Part shown: piece by piece, positions 1 through 6,203 of the stretch
Position numbering within the stretch: the first letter of the stretch is position 1
Layout: the number at the start of each line of letters is the position of its first letter
Assembly: GCA_002726845.1 (NCBI GenBank)
Contig: PBSP01000011.1
Span: 10,672 to 17,557 of the forward strand
Direction: 5' to 3'
Origin: Methanobacteriota archaeon
GTDB taxonomy: Archaea > Thermoplasmatota > Poseidoniia > Poseidoniales > Poseidoniaceae
DNA: 6,886 nt
Position numbers and translations under genes: made by a program
The notes under the pieces: generated by a model
The model's input: only the letters and a program-made list of their open reading frames with translations
Told to the model about the DNA's origin: nothing
The model's database searches: none

Positions 1-1662
1 ATCCACGAACGCCCCGTTATGGACGCCATCGGGCGAGAGGTGCTCGGCGAGGACACAACCTATGAGCCCATCATTCACCTCAAACGGTCGCATCCCTATG
101 CACGATTGAAAGACATTCGAGAACGGAACCTTACCCAGACCGTATCCGATGAAAGTCTTGGAGGCAAAATCGGCTTTTCGTTGTCTGGACAACCGTTGTG
201 GTCGTCAATTTTAGATGAGCAAAGAGGGATGCAAATCAACGCCTTGCCTCCTGAATTATCAGGACCCTCAGAACAAGAACGGATTCACCACAGGAACGTA
301 CTCTCCACCCAAATTATGTGGCCCCATCGTTTGCAAAGAAATCAACAAAAAACGTTCAAGCAATGGCAGGTTAACCCAGAAAACCAGCAGTCGACGAATG
401 TTTGTGAATCGATCGTCGATAACCTTGGAAAGCGACACAATCCTCATCTCATTGTTGGGGAACATGGAGTCGGAAAAAGTCACCTTTTGCATGCAACAGG
501 CCAAAGCGTGTTGCGTTACTACGATGATGACGTCCGAATCGTACGGGCAACAGAACTTCTGAGCATGGATGAATCACCAAAAGATTGGCATGAAAGCCTC
601 GCTTCAACGGCATTAATCCTTATCGACGATGTGCATCTTATCGCCGAACACAAAGAGCATGCACAGAGCCTTGGCCACCTTGTTGATCATGCACTGAACC
701 TAGGTGTTCATGTTCTCTGCGCATCAGCATCCCAACCTCAGGGATGGACCTCTTCACGATTGTGGGAATTGTTGCGTCACGCTTCCATATCAACGATGCA
801 TCCTGTATCTGAGATAAGTTTGGCAATGTACATCAAACGTCAATCGTCGCTGCTTGGAATGTTGTTTGAGGATGCTCACATCATGGAGATTCTTAACCAT
901 GCAGGGCATACATGGAGGGGTGTGGAAGCAGCCCTTTCCCAGCTTAAGGACGCAAAGGAAAGAGGTAATGACATTTTCAATCCCGAAGATGTTGTTGCGG
1001 AACTTACAGGTACATCAGCACAAGTTGAACATCGAAATGACATCCTACAGAACTCTGAAATTTCACTCGCATCCGATATCGTAAAACGAGCGACAGATGT
1101 TGTGTATTCTGACCTCGACGTCGGTGGAATTGAACTTCACACATCTGCAATTGAGCAACAAGAGGACGACTGGGAACCCTCACAGGTGACCACGGAAGAC
1201 CTTATGGCTGCCAATGATTTGCTCGAAGTGCATCTCAAAACGACGCTTGAAGATTTGACTCCAGAAGCACCGTCTGTTCTCGATTCCGATGCGAATGACC
1301 GCCACCTGACGCATCAACTGGGCACAATTGAGGGTGAAGATATTGTACGGACGGCAGACGTACTCGCCAGTATAGACGAGTCAATTGATGAGGCACTTGC
1401 AGAAAGGGAACGAACGATCGTTGCCGACGATCTACGTTTGCAGCGTTTGGAGTTGAAAATGGAAGAACTTCTCGAACGAACCGCTCAGGCTGATGCAAAC
1501 CAGTTGATCGACATTGTTGATGAATTACGCTACATCGAGCACGAGCTTGGTTTGGTCAGTGAAGATGAAATGGAAGCCTTTGAAATGGAGGATGAAACCC
1601 TCAGAATCGCTCATTTATCCAAAATCATGCCAACGAACCGTCGATTGTTCGAAGAGGAGTAG
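1..1662 (+). CDS. DnaA/Hda-like AAA+ ATPase with acidic coiled C-terminal tail (5' partial)
   Basis: The frame is open to the left edge, so the true start may lie upstream; the first in-window ATG is at 19 (547 residues, numbering used here). Residues about 112-330 resemble the DnaA AAA+ core. There is a TFxxWxVxPEN entry motif (112-122), a Walker A GEHGVGKSH (147-155) followed by the DnaA-typical LLHA, and a Walker B LILIDDVH (199-206) very like DnaA LLIDDIQ. A sensor II-like arginine R300 lies in WRGVEAAL. The Walker A to Walker B spacing is shorter than I recall for E. coli DnaA and nearer Hda, suggesting a reduced initiator-specific insertion. No DnaA domain IV helix-turn-helix follows. 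Instead about 215 residues of very acidic sequence end in a probable coiled coil (about 455-510). The N-terminal 105 residues are unrecognised. The fold implies ATP-dependent assembly on a DNA or protein partner. Archaea normally initiate with Orc1/Cdc6, so a replication role is not established. Family call fairly sure; function unknown. Confidence 0.85.
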   Translation: MHERPVMDAIGREVLGEDTTYEPIIHLKRSHPYARLKDIRERNLTQTVSDESLGGKIGFSLSGQPLWSSILDEQRGMQINALPPELSGPSEQERIHHRNVLSTQIMWPHRLQRNQQKTFKQWQVNPENQQSTNVCESIVDNLGKRHNPHLIVGEHGVGKSHLLHATGQSVLRYYDDDVRIVRATELLSMDESPKDWHESLASTALILIDDVHLIAEHKEHAQSLGHLVDHALNLGVHVLCASASQPQGWTSSRLWELLRHASISTMHPVSEISLAMYIKRQSSLLGMLFEDAHIMEILNHAGHTWRGVEAALSQLKDAKERGNDIFNPEDVVAELTGTSAQVEHRNDILQNSEISLASDIVKRATDVVYSDLDVGGIELHTSAIEQQEDDWEPSQVTTEDLMAANDLLEVHLKTTLEDLTPEAPSVLDSDANDRHLTHQLGTIEGEDIVRTADVLASIDESIDEALAERERTIVADDLRLQRLELKMEELLERTAQADANQLIDIVDELRYIEHELGLVSEDEMEAFEMEDETLRIAHLSKIMPTNRRLFEEE

Positions 1663-1666
1663 TCAA

Positions 1667-1720
1667 GAACACGGCTTGTGTTCACAACCGTTTGTGATAG
1701 CAGGTGTAGTTCGCAACACC
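1667..1720 (+). terminator. Cluster of short hairpins, possible terminator of the ATPase gene
   Basis: Just after the TAG stop lie three short inverted repeats: GAACAC/GTGTTC (1667-1672 with 1678-1683), CACAA/TTGTG (1683-1687 with 1692-1696) and GGTGT/ACACC (1703-1707 with 1716-1720). They are followed by a pyrimidine-rich tract (about 1728-1748). Archaeal termination relies mainly on T-rich tracts, so the tract may matter more than the stems. The first two stems share base 1683 and cannot both form fully. Terminator function is inferred. Confidence 0.35.
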
Positions 1721-1745
1721 GAGCGGATTCTTTTCCGTCCTTTCC

Positions 1746-1751
1746 TTTATA
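1746..1751 (+). promoter_or_regulatory. TATA box for citrate synthase
   Basis: TTTATA is centred about 37 bases before the ATG at 1785. With an archaeal spacing of roughly 25 bases to the transcription start, transcripts would begin near 1773 with a leader of about 10 bases. This places the alternative TTG at 1764 upstream of the transcript and favours ATG 1785 as the start codon. The same hexamer precedes the RND gene. Confidence 0.55.
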
Positions 1752-1784
1752 CGAAAGACCGATTTGGGTTACAACAGTGAGACC

Positions 1785-2951
1785 ATGACTGAACAACCAG
1801 AGCACTTGCTTGAGTTGACAGAGTCCCATCTTGATATCGGTATGCGAGGTATCCCGGTGGGCACATGCAGGACTTCTTTTGTCACTCCTGAAGAAGGAGT
1901 ACACTATTGCGGCTATCCAATCACCGAACTTGCGGGAATGGCTCCAGAGGATGTGGTGTATCTCCTACACAACAAGGAATTGCCAACCTCCGAACAGTCC
2001 GAGGCCTTCCGAAACGAATTGTCCCGCCGAGCCGAGATTCCAGGTGATTTGGGTCCGATTTTTGCCGCTCTACCACGGGAAGGTCATCCAATGGACTGGC
2101 TTTCTGTTGGCATTCACACCCTCGGCATGTGGGACTGCAAGAACGATTGGAGAGAGGATGCACTCAATCTGATTGCACGACTCCCTCGGATGATGGGCCT
2201 GTTGTTCCGCTATCGTGAGGGAAGAACCGAAAACATCCCAGATGATAACATCAGTTTGTCCATGATTGAACGGTTTACCAATACGCTGCAACTCGATGTT
2301 GACCAAGAGAAACTCATTCGCGTCCTTTCCGTATACCTTATTCTGCATATGGATCACGGTGGCGGGAATCTTTCGACATTTGTTGGAAAAGCTGTTGCCA
2401 GTGGTCATGCAACTTTGTATTCTGCAATGGCAAGTTCGATGAATGCACTGAGCGGACCACTTCACGGACGAGCCAATCAGTCTTGCTTGGAGTTTGTGCT
2501 TCGAGTTGGGACTTCGGACACAGAAAAAGTCGAGGCGTTCGTCCGTGGGGAATTGGATGCTGGACGACCGGTTTTTGGTTTTGGCCACGCCGTTCTTCGG
2601 GCAGAAGATCCACGTGCTGCTGCTCAATTTGATCTTGGAGAGGAACTTTGTCCTGACGACGAGAACTTCAAAATCATTCGCACGCTCCGCGAAGTCGCTC
2701 CTCGAGTCCTTGCTGAAAACCCAAAAATCTCCAACCCCAATGCGAATGTCGACATCGCTTCAGGAGCACTGCTTCATCACGTTGGTCTCAAAGATCCGAA
2801 TTACTACACCACCTTCTTTGGCTGGGCAAGAGTTGCTGGCATTGGTGCCCAAATTTTCGATGAGCGCGTCGTCATGCGCGATGGAAAAGGCGTACCAATC
2901 TATCGCCCGAAATATTTTGCACGTGAGCAAGAACTTCGGCATGTCGAGTAA
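1785..2951 (+). CDS. gltA: Citrate synthase, mitochondrial-like (Si) type
   Basis: Condenses acetyl-CoA with oxaloacetate to citrate and CoA, the entry step of the TCA cycle, in the cytoplasm. The catalytic triad is visible: H227 in SGPLHG, H268 in FGFGHAVLRAEDPR and D323 in NANVDIASG. The oxaloacetate-binding region MDHGGGN (189-195) matches the SDHEGGN block of mitochondrial enzymes. The segment after H268 and the PNYYT...GWAR segment near 338-349 also look closer to the mitochondrial type than to the usual archaeal/Gram-positive dimeric type; this is a judgement from memory of the families. Length is 388 residues, with no transit peptide. ATG 1785 is chosen over a TTG at 1764 because the TATA box would place the transcript start between them. 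The arginine usual in the YRGY motif near residue 42 is replaced by cysteine (YCGY). The gene is monocistronic by layout, and its TAA touches the stop of the convergent Rieske gene. Confidence 0.95.
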   Translation: MTEQPEHLLELTESHLDIGMRGIPVGTCRTSFVTPEEGVHYCGYPITELAGMAPEDVVYLLHNKELPTSEQSEAFRNELSRRAEIPGDLGPIFAALPREGHPMDWLSVGIHTLGMWDCKNDWREDALNLIARLPRMMGLLFRYREGRTENIPDDNISLSMIERFTNTLQLDVDQEKLIRVLSVYLILHMDHGGGNLSTFVGKAVASGHATLYSAMASSMNALSGPLHGRANQSCLEFVLRVGTSDTEKVEAFVRGELDAGRPVFGFGHAVLRAEDPRAAAQFDLGEELCPDDENFKIIRTLREVAPRVLAENPKISNPNANVDIASGALLHHVGLKDPNYYTTFFGWARVAGIGAQIFDERVVMRDGKGVPIYRPKYFAREQELRHVE

Positions 2952-3329
2952 TTACGAACGCATGTCGATTTCAACATAACCCTCGTGTTCTCGGACATCA
3001 TAAGTTTTCAACGGAGTAGGTTTTCTTAGCTTACCAAGCAACCTTCCATACGCTGGAAAATAATGAGCAGGTGACCACTCGTTTACCGAACCGTCCTCTG
3101 GATGATACGACGTTTGGTGCAAAGGACATCGCAAACAACCGTCCTTGATTTTCCCTCCCCAATGAATCGGCCAAGCCATATGCCGACAGAGTGCATCGCT
3201 TCCAAACAAGCCTTTCTCGGTACGCATGACGAGAACCATCTTTGCCCCAATCGCTTTTCCTCTGATTTTGTTCATCTTCAATTTCTTGGATTTGCACACC
3301 CGTTTCCATCGCCGTAGTGTTTCACCCAT
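2952..3329 (-). CDS. Stand-alone Rieske [2Fe-2S] protein
   Basis: A 125-residue protein with the classic Rieske cluster motif: C48-x-H50, then 17 residues, then C68-P-L-H71. The cysteines and histidines bind the two irons of a [2Fe-2S] cluster. The sequence around it (CRHMAWPI...GGKIKDG) and a closing strand LKTYDVREHEGYVEI follow the Rieske ferredoxin / ring-hydroxylating oxygenase N-domain pattern. No transmembrane helix or signal peptide is seen, and the extra disulfide cysteines typical of cytochrome bc1 Rieske proteins are absent. It is therefore probably a soluble cytoplasmic electron carrier. No oxygenase or reductase partner lies in the window, so the partner is unknown. The ATG at 3327-3329 puts the domain start (RRWKRV) right at the N-terminus, consistent with a complete domain. 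The N-terminal stretch is rich in lysine and arginine. It is divergent from the transporter and convergent with citrate synthase, with no spacer between stop codons. Confidence 0.88.
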   Translation of the reverse strand: MGETLRRWKRVCKSKKLKMNKIRGKAIGAKMVLVMRTEKGLFGSDALCRHMAWPIHWGGKIKDGCLRCPLHQTSYHPEDGSVNEWSPAHYFPAYGRLLGKLRKPTPLKTYDVREHEGYVEIDMRS

Positions 3330-3350
3330 GGGCGGATTAGCATCACTCGG

Positions 3351-3356
3351 TTTATC
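3351..3356 (-). promoter_or_regulatory. Possible TATA-like box for the Rieske gene
   Basis: Read on the minus strand, GATAAA (within TTGATAAA) is centred about 25 bases before the A of the Rieske ATG, which would give a leaderless transcript. The match is weaker than the TTTATA boxes. A TATAAA read on the minus strand at 3405-3410 is an alternative that would leave a leader of about 50 bases. Confidence 0.35.
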
Positions 3357-3367
3357 AAGTGGTGTTC

Positions 3368-3384
3368 AAAATCATGATGATTTT
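3368..3384. promoter_or_regulatory. Perfect 17-bp dyad, candidate operator
   Basis: AAAATCAT, a single central G, then ATGATTTT: two perfectly complementary 8-base arms. It sits between the candidate TATA boxes of the divergent Rieske (3351-3356) and RND (3406-3411) genes, 11 and 21 bases from them. The position and symmetry suit a dimeric helix-turn-helix regulator controlling both genes. The arms are AT-rich, so chance is possible, and no regulator gene is in the window. Confidence 0.45.
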
Positions 3385-3405
3385 ATTTCAAATTTTAAAC
3401 ATCCA

Positions 3406-3411
3406 TTTATA
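3406..3411 (+). promoter_or_regulatory. TATA box for the RND transporter
   Basis: TTTATA is centred about 27 bases before the ATG at 3435, so transcription would start at or within a base or two of the start codon (leaderless). No Shine-Dalgarno-like sequence precedes that ATG, which agrees. The upstream TTG at 3426 would fall outside the transcript. Confidence 0.6.
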
Positions 3412-3434
3412 CATGGTATCGAGCGTTGTTACGC

Positions 3435-6203
3435 ATGGAAAATCCGTTCAACAGATTAACCACACTTTCCGTCACGAGGCCTAAGACTACGATTGCATCA
3501 ATTCTTTTTGTCACAATCGCACTGTCATCAATGGCACAATTCATTAAGTTCGACAACAGTGAAGACGCCTTTTATCCCCAAAACGAAACAACTGAACTTC
3601 TTTACGAGATTGAGGATCAATACCAAGCTTCACTTGATTTCATACGTGTAATTGACGAGATTGAGCAAGGTGATATGAAAAAGGCTTCCACGTGGGAGCA
3701 GCTTGCCATTATCGAGGCTGAGATGATAAGCAATGAATTGTTTTTACCTTACCATGAGCCGCTCTTCGGAGGGAGCGCAACCAACGGACCTGCAGGCTCG
3801 GCATTGTTTTGGTTGAACACACAAGACGCTGTTACTACTGATGAATGGCGCAATCAACTTTCATTGCACATTGAAAATCTACGGGTTGCGAGTGAAGAGA
3901 ACTTTAGCACCAGCCTCGCAGATTTACAAGAAGCAATTTCCTCTGTTCCTGCACCGGTTACTCCAGGTGCTGAAGAACTGCGGAATTGGAACCCAGGAGA
4001 AGTTACAGAATGGCAAGAACGAATCGATTTACAACAAAACATCAGTGCTGAACTGGGCCTGCTTTTGGGTCAGGTAGATGCGTTGCAAGAAAGCCGAACA
4101 AATCCAAGCGAAAAGGAAGTTCTCGCTTCAACACTGGGACCTCTGCGAGGAACACTCGGTACGTACATCGGTTTGCAAGGTATCGATCATCGCAGCAACA
4201 TCATCGCAGCAATGCCAGCTGAAGATAAGCAAAACCCTTGGGAAAGCGATGGACCGCTTCTAATCAGTCTTGTTGTCTCTACCGATGCAGAAAATTACGA
4301 TGGTGCTGAAATTATTGGCGAAGTGCAAGAACTCATTGTTGGATGGACGGACGAATTCATTCTTGATTTGAAAAACTCGACAGGAGATGAAGAACTTCGC
4401 GCCTTTTCGTTTTCAGCATTCCAATACGAGCAAAGTGCGAACATCGGTAAAGAAATTGGATTGTTGACCTCTCTTGCTTTGGTCTTTTTGACTGTACTGT
4501 TGTACATAAAATTCCGATCTGCACGAGAAACTGCCTATGTCATTGGGTTGACCGTACTTGCAATAGCAGCAACATACGGAGCAGCGGGCATCTTTCGATT
4601 GACCTTCAATGCAGCGATGAACAGCATACCGATTCTTCTTCTAGCAATTGGGGTTGATTATGGAATTCACGTGGTTACACGAGTACGTGAAGTCCTGCAG
4701 GACATCGAGCGGAACGACCCACAAGGTCGTTTGACGCTGAAAGATTTTGATGCAGAACTTCGACTCAAAGCGATTCGTTCCGGAGCAGTGCTCACATCAG
4801 CAGCGTTGGTCATCGCTATCTTCACCGATATGGTTGGGTTTCTTTCGTTCCGACTTTCATCGCAAATGTTTCTTGTCAATTTCGGCACCGTCATCGCTAT
4901 TGGATTGTTCGCTATCTATGTCCTGAGCATCTCCCTTCTCCCTGCCTTGATGACAGCTGTTCCTACCAAGGCTCTTCCATTGCACAAAGCCGGGACAATG
5001 AATGAAACCAAAATCACAAAATCTCTTGGATTCATGGCAGAAGACAAACCCGTCATGGTTGTTCTTGTTGCGATTATACTCTCACTACCAATGGCGTACG
5101 GAATGAGTACGCTTGAGGTCGGATTCGATACGTCCGATCAGTTCGACGATTCTCTCGAAGTGGTTCAGGACTTCCTGATGATAGCAGATGAATTTCAGAG
5201 CAGTCCGACACCGTTGTATGTTGTTCTTGGAGGAGAAATCCTCACTGCCGAGGGTAAGGCAGCCTACAATCGGGCAGTTGAAGTCTTGAGCGAAACAGAT
5301 GGAGTCACAGGTTCACCGACCGGCATTTGGGACACGTTGGAATCGGAACGTGCACGCAACCCCACCCTTGATGGGTTGATGATGGATTTACCTTCAGATG
5401 AGGCATTTCAACAACTTAAGGCGTACCTTCTGAACAATGAAACTGGACGCAGTCTCGTTGATTCTCTGCTTTCAGAAGATGGACAACAGACTCTGATCTC
5501 GTTCCAAGCAAATACCCTCGACTGGCAGGCTACTGTCGATTTCGAGGAAACGCTCTCCGAAGCGCTTGCCGACGCTTCAATCAACGTTGAGGGTGAATAC
5601 TCGATGCAACTCAGTGGCCGTGCGTTGATCCTCGCACAAATCAGCGCCGATGTCGCAATATCGGCCATCACTTCAACGGCCATTGTTGCGTTCACGATTT
5701 TATTCGTTCTCATCCTCATTCAGTTCGTTCGTACACAAAGTGTCAAGCAGGCTGTTCTTCGAGGCGTGGTCATTTGGATTCCTTTGATCACTGTGGTTTT
5801 GTGGGTGTATGGTATCATGGGACTCGCAGGATATCAACTGAATTCCCAAACCGTTACCATCGGTGCTCTGGCTCTTGGTTTGGGTGTTGACTATGCTGTT
5901 CATTATGTCATTCGGCTTGAGGAAGAAGTTGAACTCCATCCAAACAAGACAATCTCTGAATGGACCTCAAAAACCACCGCAACGACTGGCCGTGCAATGC
6001 TTGGTGCAGCCATCAGCACTGCAGGTGGGTTTGCGATTTTGAACTTCTCAGGCCTACTCCCGTTGCGTTTGTTTGGGCAAGTCTTCATTGTTGCGATAAG
6101 CCTTGCAATGATTTCGAGTGTAACGTTGTTACCAACCTTGTACGGCCCCTTCCTTCGGCACGATGCAAACCACATTCTTACCGAAGGCAGTGAAAGCGAA
6201 TAA
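3435..6203 (+). CDS. RND superfamily transporter, MMPL type
   Basis: A 922-residue membrane protein with the duplicated RND layout. Helix 1 is at about 18-35, followed by a large external loop (36-339), helices 2-6 (341-507), helix 7 (539-557), a second external loop (about 560-737) and helices 8-12 (739-904). Helices 4 and 10 carry the paired motifs GVDYGIH (406-412) and GVDYAVH (817-823). In MmpL3 the equivalent Asp-Tyr pairs form the proton relay, so proton-driven export is likely. The family moves lipids, hopanoids, siderophores or drugs; the substrate cannot be read here. Loop 1 is much longer than loop 2 and contains a polar, probably helical stretch (about 80-240). No outer-membrane channel or adaptor gene is adjacent, as expected for a single-membrane archaeon. 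ATG 3435 is preferred over TTG 3426 because of the TATA spacing. The gene diverges from the Rieske gene, and its TAA abuts the stop of the downstream convergent gene. Confidence 0.92.
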   Translation: MENPFNRLTTLSVTRPKTTIASILFVTIALSSMAQFIKFDNSEDAFYPQNETTELLYEIEDQYQASLDFIRVIDEIEQGDMKKASTWEQLAIIEAEMISNELFLPYHEPLFGGSATNGPAGSALFWLNTQDAVTTDEWRNQLSLHIENLRVASEENFSTSLADLQEAISSVPAPVTPGAEELRNWNPGEVTEWQERIDLQQNISAELGLLLGQVDALQESRTNPSEKEVLASTLGPLRGTLGTYIGLQGIDHRSNIIAAMPAEDKQNPWESDGPLLISLVVSTDAENYDGAEIIGEVQELIVGWTDEFILDLKNSTGDEELRAFSFSAFQYEQSANIGKEIGLLTSLALVFLTVLLYIKFRSARETAYVIGLTVLAIAATYGAAGIFRLTFNAAMNSIPILLLAIGVDYGIHVVTRVREVLQDIERNDPQGRLTLKDFDAELRLKAIRSGAVLTSAALVIAIFTDMVGFLSFRLSSQMFLVNFGTVIAIGLFAIYVLSISLLPALMTAVPTKALPLHKAGTMNETKITKSLGFMAEDKPVMVVLVAIILSLPMAYGMSTLEVGFDTSDQFDDSLEVVQDFLMIADEFQSSPTPLYVVLGGEILTAEGKAAYNRAVEVLSETDGVTGSPTGIWDTLESERARNPTLDGLMMDLPSDEAFQQLKAYLLNNETGRSLVDSLLSEDGQQTLISFQANTLDWQATVDFEETLSEALADASINVEGEYSMQLSGRALILAQISADVAISAITSTAIVAFTILFVLILIQFVRTQSVKQAVLRGVVIWIPLITVVLWVYGIMGLAGYQLNSQTVTIGALALGLGVDYAVHYVIRLEEEVELHPNKTISEWTSKTTATTGRAMLGAAISTAGGFAILNFSGLLPLRLFGQVFIVAISLAMISSVTLLPTLYGPFLRHDANHILTEGSESE

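Noticed and set aside
1764..1784. TTG start extending citrate synthase by seven residues
   Set aside because: The TATA box at 1746-1751 predicts a transcript start downstream of this TTG, and the extra residues match no family feature.
1611..1904. Minus-strand open frame of 97 residues across the ATPase/citrate synthase gap
   Set aside because: It overlaps two supported genes and their promoter, and has no recognisable motif or promoter of its own.
2070..2627. Open frame of 185 residues antisense to citrate synthase
   Set aside because: Citrate synthase has all catalytic residues in the plus frame. The antisense product has no family resemblance.
3426..3434. TTG start extending the RND protein by three residues
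   Set aside because: It lies upstream of the predicted leaderless transcript start, and the ATG at 3435 is a normal start.
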